Positions 40,245 through 48,471 of a DNA stretch of 64,000 nucleotides are shown here, piece after piece; the stretch's first letter is position 1, and the number at the start of each line of letters is the position of its first letter. The stretch is from Clostridia bacterium (GTDB lineage Bacteria; Bacillota; Clostridia; Lachnospirales; Lachnospiraceae). The stretch is from positions 18,382 to 82,381 of the forward strand of contig CAJTFE010000020.1 of assembly GCA_910575725.1 (NCBI GenBank). Direction: 5' to 3'. The notes beneath the pieces are model-generated. The model was not told the DNA's origin. It saw only the letters and a list, made by a program, of their open reading frames with translations, and searched no databases. The position numbers and the translations under genes are program-made.

Positions 40245-41268
40245 ATGGCGAAGAACCGGGCTTTTGATTCTGTCCCTGTGCCTGCTTATTTCTGCGGCAC
40301 CCGTCATGGAAAGCAGGGCGGAGGATAAAGAGGCTTATACTTATACCCTGACCTTTTATGCAGGCAACCAGGGAGAGTTCTCCGGAACCGGCGGCTTGTC
40401 GGGACTTTCTTCAAAGTATACTGTCACTGGAAGCAAGGATAAGATCACCATCAGCGGCTTAAGTTATCGTGACCGGGTAAGCTTCAATGCGGCAGCCGCT
40501 ATTCAGCTTCCGGCGGACAGCAAGTATTATGTAAAAGGAATCCGTCAGAGCGGCCGGGACAACAATACGGTGGATCAGGTAAGGAGCAATTCCATTCTGG
40601 TGGAAAGTGACCGGGATTTTGTAGTGGCTTACGGCATCAAGGGAGATATGGTAGCCTACCATGTGAATTACCAGGATGAGGCAGGCAATTCCCTTGCGCC
40701 CAGCGAGACTTATTTTGGAAATGTAGGGGATAAGCCGGTGATGGCCTTCCTGTATATCGAGGGATACGAGCCTCAGGCCTACAATCTGACCAGAACCCTG
40801 GTAAGCGACGAATCGAAAAATGAATTTACCTTTGTATACCGGCGGACGGCTGCCGGAACTACCACAACTGTGACGGATGGAGGAACCAATACCGTGATTG
40901 TTCCCGGAAGCGTTAACGTTATTTCCGGCGAGAACGGTGCAACAGGAGGAACTGGCACGGGCGGAACGGCAGAAGGCGGAACCGGAACAGAGGGGGAGGA
41001 AGCTGCGGAAGGCGAAGACAATACGACAACCATTCCCGATGCGGCGGTGCCTCAGGGACCGGGCGAGCTTATGGATCTGGATGACGAGGAGGTTCCTCTG
41101 GCCGGTATCCGGGACTTGATTATCAATGCGGAAGGGCGTTTTGTATACGGAGCATCCATTATCATCGGTTTATCGGCGGCGGCTGCGCTGATTACAATGG
41201 GAATTATGATGTGGAAAAAGCGGCGTGAACATGCGTATGAGGAACTGGACAATTGGGAACTGAAATAA
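40237..41268 (+). CDS. MucBP-like surface protein with DEEVPLA C-terminal signature, 343 aa
   Basis: Signal peptide to about residue 28. An N-terminal domain with YTLTFYAGNQGEFSGTGG precedes a MucBP-like stretch (VAYHVNYQDEAGNSLAPSET near 140 through FTFVYRR near 205). A Gly/Thr/Glu-rich linker (near 225-275) leads to LDDEEVPLAG, a membrane helix (near 305-328) and WKKRREHAYEEL. The DEExPLA element also occurs twice in the giant protein at 43515. It overlaps both neighbours (8 and 16 bases), so it is tightly coupled to the SipW gene. Confidence 0.7.
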   Translation: MNRWRRTGLLILSLCLLISAAPVMESRAEDKEAYTYTLTFYAGNQGEFSGTGGLSGLSSKYTVTGSKDKITISGLSYRDRVSFNAAAAIQLPADSKYYVKGIRQSGRDNNTVDQVRSNSILVESDRDFVVAYGIKGDMVAYHVNYQDEAGNSLAPSETYFGNVGDKPVMAFLYIEGYEPQAYNLTRTLVSDESKNEFTFVYRRTAAGTTTTVTDGGTNTVIVPGSVNVISGENGATGGTGTGGTAEGGTGTEGEEAAEGEDNTTTIPDAAVPQGPGELMDLDDEEVPLAGIRDLIINAEGRFVYGASIIIGLSAAAALITMGIMMWKKRREHAYEELDNWELK

Positions 41269-41774
41269 ATGAGAAAAAGAAGGGATCCAGGCTGGGGACA
41301 GTGTGCAGTGTTTTCGGCCTGGCGCTGCTTCTTCTGGTGATTTTGATCTGCCTGCCTCTTACCGTGCCCAGGATGTTTGGGTATGAGCTTTATGCAATTG
41401 TCAGCGGCAGTATGGAGCCTGCGATTCCGGTGGGCAGTGTGGTTTATGCAAAGGAGATTTCTCCTGGGGAGATAGCGGCTGGCGATGTGATTGTATTTTA
41501 TGGGGGGCATGATTCTACAACGGTTATAACGCACCGGACGGTAGAGAACCACCTGGAGGAACAGGAGCTTTTGACGAAGGGGGACGCCAATGAGGGAAAT
41601 GATATGCTTCCGATTGCTTATCATAATGTGATTGGGAGGGTGGCGCTGTCTATACCGCTGCTGGGATTTTTGCTGCCTTTGGTGACGGATTTTTCCGGGA
41701 AGCTTTATCTGGCGGGGATTCTGGGGGCTGGGGTGCTCTTTCGGGTTCTTGGGGGGAGAATGAAGGGGGAATGA
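41253..41774 (+). CDS. sipW: SipW-type signal peptidase I (Ser-His, ER/archaeal type)
   Basis: A 173-aa membrane protease. The catalytic serine lies in IVSGSMEPAIPVGSVVYAK (near 52) and the general base is histidine in VITHRTVE, not lysine, which marks the SipW/ER class; TKGDANEGND is the conserved third box. Hydrophobic helices lie near 18-40 and 133-165. The start is a TTG at 41253 with GAGGA nine bases upstream, overlapping the previous gene by 16 bases. SipW in Bacillus processes TasA and TapA; here the likely clients are the genes at 38083, 38619 and perhaps 39474. Confidence 0.88.
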   Translation: MGTEINEKKKGSRLGTVCSVFGLALLLLVILICLPLTVPRMFGYELYAIVSGSMEPAIPVGSVVYAKEISPGEIAAGDVIVFYGGHDSTTVITHRTVENHLEEQELLTKGDANEGNDMLPIAYHNVIGRVALSIPLLGFLLPLVTDFSGKLYLAGILGAGVLFRVLGGRMKGE

Positions 41775-41779
41775 GGCGT

Positions 41780-41999
41780 GAAAAAGCGGCCTGCGGCGAA
41801 GGAGCCGTCAGCCGTTTCCATATCCTGTGTTCGGACGGTTCGCGTACACGCTGTCTGCTCTGGGCGAACATTGCTTTTGGGTTTTGGCTCCTGTGGGGCG
41901 AGGAGCAATGTTCGTCCTTATCAGACAGTGTGTGCGCGAACAGCCGGACACTGGATATTGGAAACGGCCGACGGCTCCTTCGCCGCAGGCCGCTTTTTC
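41780..41999. repeat. 220-bp imperfect palindrome (two 96-bp arms)
   Basis: The left arm 41780-41875 and right arm 41904-41999 are inverted copies. The first 41 bases of the left arm match with a single mismatch, and the rest with scattered changes and one compensated indel. The 28-base centre is unpaired. The ends AAAAAGCGGCC/GGCCGCTTTTT form a bidirectional terminator-like base. No convincing gene overlaps it. The rest of the 414-base gap (42000-42188) holds no clear feature. Confidence 0.85.
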
Positions 42000-42188
42000 A
42001 CTTTGGCAGGGCGGTTGGGTGGTGGCTGCGGTTAAAAAAGTCGCAGAGTATGATCCTTTGCGTCATATTTGTGAAAAAAGCTTTAGAACTGCTAAAATCT
42101 TGGGAAAGGACGATGGAGAAGAGAGGTAGGAAGCGACGGATAAGTGGCCGCGGGCAGTGAGGGGTTTGAATGAGGGGGCCGTATCGGT

Positions 42189-43370
42189 ATGGAGGGGAAA
42201 CGGAGCATACATTTTGAGTTGTTGGGCTCATTTACTTATGGAAGTGGTGAAGGGGGAGAAGCAGTCAAACAGGAGTCGGCGCCAAAGGCAGGAAGGAAGA
42301 CCCTGTCTTTTTTGCAGTATTTGATTGTGAATCATAATAGAAATATTTCTTCGGAGGAGCTGATTGAACGGTTTTGGGCGGACAGCAGAAGCGCCGGGCC
42401 GGCAAATGCGCTGCGGCATATGTTGTTTAAGGTCCGGAAGCTTTTGAAGGAGATGTTTTCGGAGCAGGAGGAGCTGCTTTTGACTTTTTCTGGTTATTAT
42501 GCCTGGAATCCGGATGTCTGCCTTGTGTTGGATACGGAGGAGTTTGAGGCGGTCTGTTCGAAGGCGGAAAGGGAATCCGGGGATACTTACTGTGAATTGC
42601 TGCTTAGGGCAATTGCGCTGTATAGAGGGGATTTTCTTTCTTCCAATGACAGTGAGTGGGTTCCTGTACTGCGGCAGTATTACCGGGCTTTGTATCTGGA
42701 TGCTTGTAAGAATGTTCTGCCTGTTTTATGGGAAAAGAACAGGTGGATGGAGATTATTACCATTTGCGAGCAGGCCTATGAGATAGACTTTGCGGTGGAG
42801 GATTTTGCGGCCTACCGGATGAGGGCTTTGATTGCTCTGGGACAGACGGGGCAGGCTGTGGAGCTCTATGGGGCCTTTCGGGCAAAGATGCTTCAGGAAT
42901 TTGAACAGCTTCCCGGAGAAGAGATAGAGCGGATCTATGCGCTGGCTGTAGGGAGCGGGAAAAAGGATCTGGGGGCTTCGGATATATTTAAATTGGTATG
43001 TGGGGAGGATTTGGAGCCGCAGGCATTTTTCTGTACCTTTGAAATGTTTCAGAGTATTGTGACCTTGGAAAAGCGGCATATGGGGCGGTCAAAGGAGAAT
43101 TCTTCCCTTGTGATTGTAACTTTGGGAAGGGAGGCTGTGCTTGCCGCTGATACGCGGAGACTGGAAAGGGTTCTCTTAGAAGGGCTGCGGTCGGGAGATT
43201 CGATTGCCAGACTGGAGGCAGGAGCTTATATTTTGATGCTGAAAGGCGCCGATGAGGAGGGCGCACAGCTTGTGATGAACCGGATTGACACCAGCTTTCA
43301 TAAAATCTATCGTCATTCGAAGGCTTGTCTTACTTATCATATTTCCCCCATACAGGCTGAGCAGGAATAA
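42189..43370 (+). CDS. Second SARP-like regulator with BTAD and GGDEF-like C-terminus, 393 aa
   Basis: Homologous to the regulator at 21218. The winged-helix part covers about 1-100 (IHFELLGSFTYGSGEGG, ANALRHMLFKVRKLLKEMF), the BTAD part about 110-260 (LDTEEFEAVCSKAE, DFAAYRMRALIALGQTGQAV). The C-terminal domain ends LRSGDSIARLEAGAYILML, then QLVMNRIDTSFHKIYRH, again like a GGDEF domain without the GGDEF loop; SSLVIVTLG would be its first strand. The ribosome site (AGGGGG, 11 bases away) is weak. It is closed by its own terminator and precedes a giant adhesin. Confidence 0.75.
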   Translation: MEGKRSIHFELLGSFTYGSGEGGEAVKQESAPKAGRKTLSFLQYLIVNHNRNISSEELIERFWADSRSAGPANALRHMLFKVRKLLKEMFSEQEELLLTFSGYYAWNPDVCLVLDTEEFEAVCSKAERESGDTYCELLLRAIALYRGDFLSSNDSEWVPVLRQYYRALYLDACKNVLPVLWEKNRWMEIITICEQAYEIDFAVEDFAAYRMRALIALGQTGQAVELYGAFRAKMLQEFEQLPGEEIERIYALAVGSGKKDLGASDIFKLVCGEDLEPQAFFCTFEMFQSIVTLEKRHMGRSKENSSLVIVTLGREAVLAADTRRLERVLLEGLRSGDSIARLEAGAYILMLKGADEEGAQLVMNRIDTSFHKIYRHSKACLTYHISPIQAEQE

Positions 43371-43393
43371 AAATTGAAGATCATTTTTTTACA

Positions 43394-43430
43394 AAAAATA
43401 ACAGGTTACTAACGGCGGCCTGTTATTTTT
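43394..43430 (+). terminator. Intrinsic terminator after SARP gene 2
   Basis: AAAATAACAGG pairs with CCTGTTATTTTT around TTACTAACGGCGG, ending in a T run. Confidence 0.8.
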
Positions 43431-43514
43431 ATGTTACAAGTGGGGGGATCTGCCCTTGGTTGTAACAAAATGCTCTGGAAACAGGGGTAAAAGGATGAAA
43501 GGAGGATGTCAAGG

Positions 43515-46500
43515 ATGACAACAAAAGAAAAAAAGCGATTCTGGGCGAAGGTTTTAGCCTTTATGCTGGTTGCCAGCATGATGCTGAGCAATCTGACTGT
43601 GTCCACGACCTTTGCGGCTGCCGTAGATGAGACTGTCGCTGCAGAGGAAAGCGCAGAGGATGCAGATAAAACGATTGAGACTGTACCGGAAGAGCCGAAA
43701 GCGGACGCGCCGGAGACGGAAGAACCGGAAGCGGATACGCTGAAGGAGGAAGAACTGAAGACGGATGCATCTAAGGAGGATGTGTCGGAGGAAGAGAACT
43801 CGGAGGATAAGAAAGCAGAGGTAGAGGAATCCGAGGAGACTTCTGACGAAAAGAATAAGGAAGATGAGGTTCATCTGGAAGATAACCAGGAAGGCAATCA
43901 GGAAAATGATGCAAATCAGGAGAAGGTAACGGAGGAAGAGGGAAAGGATGCTGCTTCCGAAGATGACAAGGCTGCTGATTTGGATGAGAATGGGATTGCG
44001 ATAGATGATTCTAAAGCTGATGAGGAAGAAGTTCTGGATGAGGAAGAGCTGCTGGAAGAAGTTCCGGCAGAGGTTCAGGCTTTTTGGGATGCGGTTGCGG
44101 CTTTGCCTGAGGTAGAGCAGATTACAGCAGAGAATGCAGAAGAGATCGGCGAGCAGGTTAATGCCGTGTTTGATATGTATGAAGAGTTGACAGAGCTTGG
44201 CCTTGACGAACGGGATGATGTGGCTGAGGCTATGGAGATTGGTTCTGTTGTTTATGAGGCGTTGTTATCGATTGAAAGTATTGATAATAATGAGTCTCTG
44301 TTTGCTTTGATAGATGGTGATAAAATTTCTAGTGATAGCGTTACTATTAATCCAGGAAAGCATCCGTACGAATATGATCAAAGAGTATCATATAAGTATA
44401 TGGGATTTAATGCTTATGGAAATCCAACAAATAATATATATATAGGATCTAAAGTTATTAATCAAATAGGTGAGCCTGCAAAAGTGCATAAAGCAGGCTC
44501 AATTAAAAAGAAGGTAGGTGAAAGCGGATTATTTAGACGCTGTGCTTATACTGCTTTTTTGGGTAGCAGATGTGGGCATCAAATAGGAAATGCATTTGCA
44601 GCAGCAGGATATACATATATTGATATTTCATATGATAATAATGGTATTGTTGGAAATGAAGGGTGTAGAATTGGCAAATGGACTGGAAATGTTCTGACAG
44701 GGGCAGATTGCCTGGAGACTACATTTGATGCGTTAAAGCCAGGTACTACAACTGCAACGCGAACATATTATGTCAATTTTTTAACATATTTGATAGGGGG
44801 AAGATGCCCATCATGTTATACAGTAACTCTTAATCAACAAACTTTTGACTGGCATTTATACACAGATATTTATACCATTGAGGTTGAGGCCGATTATCAG
44901 CTTAATTATGATACAAAAGGTGGTAGCTATATTACGCCAACAACAAGTTCGGTTGCAAATGAGAATGCGTCTTTAGTTGTTACTGATACAATTCCTACAC
45001 GTACAGGATACAAATTCTTAGGCTGGACAGATGAAGAAAATGGAAAGACAGCAAAACCAGAATACGCGGCAGGTAAGAGTGTCACTTTGCATTGGAGTAA
45101 AGGTTTAGGCAGTACTTCTAATCCTGTTTCCAAAACCCTCTATGCTGTATGGGAAGAAGAGGATGAGAAAGAATATACAGTAATCTATACTGATGGAGTG
45201 GTTGGGGAGATTGTCTTCTCAGATCAGGGATTTGAGGAGTTAAAGAAAGGAGAACAAACACCTGAATTTTCGGGAACACCCGAGCGCAAAGATTATATTT
45301 TTGGCGGATGGAAGCTTACTAGTGTAGAACCCAATAAAGAAGGTGTGCAGCCTAAAATAAATCCAGAAGATGCAAATGCAGATAATAAGATTATTTATAC
45401 TGCAATTTGGACGAATCCTGCAGCCAAGCCTGAGCTTACAAAGCTTGAGAAGGAACGCCTGACAACGCCTCCGCCTGGAGTAACTCTTCCGAACGGAGTA
45501 GAGGTTAACTATGACCCAACTGTAGTATTTCTAGGAGATAACCCAGAGCCAGTGACTTTGCTGTATAAGATTACAGTAAAAGGAACAGCAGGTGCAGAGT
45601 ACAAAGTGACCGACCACGGCGCAAAGTGGGTCAGCGGCGGTGGCAGCTATGAATACCAGGAAGATGACTTGATCATTACCGGAACCATCGCAGAAGGAGA
45701 AACTTCTGCCGAGATTTATGTTACCAAAACATTTACAAAGGGCGATATAAAAGGCGGCAAGCTGACCAATGAAGCCAATCTGGAAAGTCAGGATCCGGAT
45801 ACAACGAAAGGTCCCGACGGAGAGGACGGAAAAGGAAGCGGAACAGCGGATACGGAAAATAGACATAAGGTTATCATTAACTTTATAACCGACGATGAAA
45901 AGCCAGAAACTTTAGCAGACCCAAGCGAGAATGATTTTAAAGAGAACGAAGGTTTTGGATTCAACGTAAATGGCTCCCAGTCACAGAGAGCTGCGCGCAG
46001 CAACAGAGCAGATACAGGAACAACGGTAATTTCCATTCCTTCTATCATTACAAAGGACGGAAAAACCTACATATTGGATGAAATTGAAAGCGAAACTGCC
46101 CTTGCTGCTTTGAAAGCAGCAAGTGTGAATGGCGTAACCAGCGACATTATCCAGAATTTGATTTACACTCTGGATATGAAAGGCGGTTCCGCTCCTGACA
46201 AGGAGGAGGGCGGCTCGGATGGTATCCCCGATAAATACCAAGCCAAGATCGTTTACCAGGCTGCAGAAGGCGGAAGCCAGACAGGCAAAAACGGATATGT
46301 GACTATCAAGAATAACGACAGATATAGCAAAGATGGTACAACTTCCGTTTCTGCTGAGGCTATAGCTGACGAAGGTGGTTACTTTACCAACTGGACGGCT
46401 GAAGCTGCCGGACATGACGGCTGGAGCTATACAGCCAGTGACAATGCACTACTGAGCAGCATCCCTGTGAAGGGCGGAGCTGTGTATACCTTTACCGCAA

Positions 46501-48005
46501 ACTTCACGCAGAAAGCATTCTTGGAGATCCAGATTACAGGCAGCAATGCTACAGTGACCTACAACGGCGGCGAGCAGTCTGTGACCGGATATACTATGAC
46601 TGTGAGAAATGAAAACAATGAGGAAATTTCTCTTCCCACAGGCCTTACCGTAACGCCAGATCAGGCAGATTGTGCTGCGAAGGGAACAGAGGTTAGCGAA
46701 ACGCCCTATCCGATGGGACTGGACAGCAGCAAGTTTACCCTGGGCGGCCCAGATGCAGAGAAATACAGCGTCACATTCCAGGTGACAGACGGCTGGTTAA
46801 GAATTACAGAGAATGATACACTGGCTGTTACTGCAGGCGACGTGAGCGCTGTTTATGACGGCAATGGACATTCCGTGACACCTTCTGCGAATGTAGAAGG
46901 CGCAAGGATAACGGTAACTTACTTTGATGCAGAGGGCAATGAGCTTCCAGATGCGCCAAAGGATGCAGGAAACTATACGGCAAGAATCGAGGCAGAGCTG
47001 GAAGGATACAAAACAGCAGTGTATGAGGCAGCCATGACCATTCACAGGCGCAGCTTAACCGTAACGACTGCAAGCGCCGGAAAAATATATGACGGCACTC
47101 CGCTGACGAACAGCACGGCTGTGGTTTCTGTTGCAGGAGGCGCTGTTGCAGGCGAGGAGATCACAGCAACGGCTACAGGAAGCCAGACAACGGTAGGCAG
47201 CAGCACAAATACTTATCGTATAAATTGGGGAAATGCCAAGGAAAGCAATTATACAGTGACTGCAGCCTTGGGAACTCTGACGGTGACTGAGACGACACCG
47301 CCTACACCTCCCACATCACCTACGCCTCCGACACCTCCTGCACCGGAAGGTGGCGGAACAGGAGGCGGAACAGGCGGAGGCGGTGGCGGAACACCAGATC
47401 CGACACCTGCGCCCATACCTGCAGTATTGCCGGCTGCTCAGGCCATAATACCTGCAGCACCCCCGGCAGCGCCTGCGCCTGCACAGCCGGCAGAACCCGA
47501 AGCAGAGCCGGTACAGGAGATAGAAGACGAAGAGACACCTCTTGCCAGCAATGAAACACCGGAAGAACCCGAGGCGCCGGCCCAGAACATTGAGATAGAA
47601 GACGAAGAAACACCTCTGGCGGCTCCGGGAGCCTGGGCGCTTTTGAACTTGATTCTTTCTATACTTACGGTTGCAGTAAGTGCAATTCTTCTGGCAGGTT
47701 ATTTCTTTGGAAAGAAGAAGGACAAAGAGGAAGAGGACAAAATCCAGGAGTACCAGGATGATGAGGAGCAGGAAGAGTTAAAGAGAAAGGGCCTTGTCCG
47801 CATCTTAAGTATTCTTCCGGCAGTTGTATCCGTGATTTTCTTTATCCTGACAGAGGATATGCGTAATCCAATGATTTTTGCAGACAGGTGGACCTTATGG
47901 ATGCTTGTATTTGCAGTAGCAAATGGGGCATTGCTGCTCTTGTCTAAGAAAACAAGGAAAGACGATGACGACAACAAACAAAAACCAGGTTATGAAATGG
48001 CATAA
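43515..48005 (+). CDS. Giant mosaic cell-surface protein with InlB-type, MBG and DEETPLA elements, 1496 aa
   Basis: Signal peptide to about residue 35 (ends TVSTTFAAA). Next is a Glu/Asp-rich low-complexity part (to about 190), then a helical segment. A repeat-type domain follows with YKFLGWTDEENG and TLYAVWEEE (InlB B-repeat/Listeria-Bacteroides type, near 485-550), then a DUF11-like domain (LLYKITVKGTAGAEYKVTDH) near 685. Two MBG-like repeats (AVYDGNGHSV, KIYDGTPLTN) lie near 1115-1260. A Pro/Gly linker carries DEETPLA twice, and the C-terminus has three hydrophobic helices. Start 43515 is chosen over 43506 because GGAGG abuts the first ATG. The middle (about 44270-45500) is much more AT-rich than the ends. 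Confidence 0.8.
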   Translation: MTTKEKKRFWAKVLAFMLVASMMLSNLTVSTTFAAAVDETVAAEESAEDADKTIETVPEEPKADAPETEEPEADTLKEEELKTDASKEDVSEEENSEDKKAEVEESEETSDEKNKEDEVHLEDNQEGNQENDANQEKVTEEEGKDAASEDDKAADLDENGIAIDDSKADEEEVLDEEELLEEVPAEVQAFWDAVAALPEVEQITAENAEEIGEQVNAVFDMYEELTELGLDERDDVAEAMEIGSVVYEALLSIESIDNNESLFALIDGDKISSDSVTINPGKHPYEYDQRVSYKYMGFNAYGNPTNNIYIGSKVINQIGEPAKVHKAGSIKKKVGESGLFRRCAYTAFLGSRCGHQIGNAFAAAGYTYIDISYDNNGIVGNEGCRIGKWTGNVLTGADCLETTFDALKPGTTTATRTYYVNFLTYLIGGRCPSCYTVTLNQQTFDWHLYTDIYTIEVEADYQLNYDTKGGSYITPTTSSVANENASLVVTDTIPTRTGYKFLGWTDEENGKTAKPEYAAGKSVTLHWSKGLGSTSNPVSKTLYAVWEEEDEKEYTVIYTDGVVGEIVFSDQGFEELKKGEQTPEFSGTPERKDYIFGGWKLTSVEPNKEGVQPKINPEDANADNKIIYTAIWTNPAAKPELTKLEKERLTTPPPGVTLPNGVEVNYDPTVVFLGDNPEPVTLLYKITVKGTAGAEYKVTDHGAKWVSGGGSYEYQEDDLIITGTIAEGETSAEIYVTKTFTKGDIKGGKLTNEANLESQDPDTTKGPDGEDGKGSGTADTENRHKVIINFITDDEKPETLADPSENDFKENEGFGFNVNGSQSQRAARSNRADTGTTVISIPSIITKDGKTYILDEIESETALAALKAASVNGVTSDIIQNLIYTLDMKGGSAPDKEEGGSDGIPDKYQAKIVYQAAEGGSQTGKNGYVTIKNNDRYSKDGTTSVSAEAIADEGGYFTNWTAEAAGHDGWSYTASDNALLSSIPVKGGAVYTFTANFTQKAFLEIQITGSNATVTYNGGEQSVTGYTMTVRNENNEEISLPTGLTVTPDQADCAAKGTEVSETPYPMGLDSSKFTLGGPDAEKYSVTFQVTDGWLRITENDTLAVTAGDVSAVYDGNGHSVTPSANVEGARITVTYFDAEGNELPDAPKDAGNYTARIEAELEGYKTAVYEAAMTIHRRSLTVTTASAGKIYDGTPLTNSTAVVSVAGGAVAGEEITATATGSQTTVGSSTNTYRINWGNAKESNYTVTAALGTLTVTETTPPTPPTSPTPPTPPAPEGGGTGGGTGGGGGGTPDPTPAPIPAVLPAAQAIIPAAPPAAPAPAQPAEPEAEPVQEIEDEETPLASNETPEEPEAPAQNIEIEDEETPLAAPGAWALLNLILSILTVAVSAILLAGYFFGKKKDKEEEDKIQEYQDDEEQEELKRKGLVRILSILPAVVSVIFFILTEDMRNPMIFADRWTLWMLVFAVANGALLLLSKKTRKDDDDNKQKPGYEMA

Positions 48006-48035
48006 CGAGCAAGATTTATAAAAAGCAAACCAATT

Positions 48036-48070
48036 GAGCCGCACATGGAGAAATCTGTGTGCGGCTCTTT
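48036..48070 (+). terminator. Intrinsic terminator after the giant surface protein
   Basis: GAGCCGCACA pairs with TGTGCGGCTC, followed by TTT, 31 bases past the stop. Confidence 0.8.
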
Positions 48071-48156
48071 GATACAGCATGCCCTCAAATAGACATGCCG
48101 GAATAGGGTGAACCAGCGGCGCGCCAGGCGGCCTTTGACGTGTTTATAAGGTCTGT

Positions 48157-48195
48157 TATAACGTTACTGGTCATGGAGTAAACAGTAATGTTATA
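48157..48195. repeat. Inverted repeat in the gap before Rpn paralogue 2
   Basis: TATAACGTTACTG is inverted as CAGTAATGTTATA with a 13-base loop. The gap 48071-48428 otherwise shows only AT-rich sequence and the conserved Rpn upstream block beginning near 48388. Confidence 0.45.
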
Positions 48196-48428
48196 TCTAA
48201 AAAATAGAAAATTCTGTAAATTTTTCTTGCGCTGCGATTTTTAATATGTTAATATAAAGTAGACATTGAAAGACGAGCTGTAAAGAGTTTTTCAAGGATT
48301 CCCAAAGAAGACGATTCCGTTTTCTGACTCCCAGGATAAAAAGGAACATAAAGCTTTACTGTTCATACACCACTGTGTGAAAGTAACCAAAAAGTGAACG
48401 TGATGCCTATAATTGTCTGTTTCCGGGC

Positions 48429-48457
48429 TTGCAGGATAAAGAAGAAAAACGTATAAT
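48429..48457 (+). promoter_or_regulatory. Promoter of Rpn paralogue 2
   Basis: TTGCAG (48429-48434), 17 bases, TATAAT (48452-48457), 14 bases before the TTG start at 48472. About 85 upstream bases, including GTGATGCCTAT and CTTGCAGGATAAA, are shared with paralogue 1. Confidence 0.55.
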
Positions 48458-48471
48458 GAAAGGAGAAAAAC

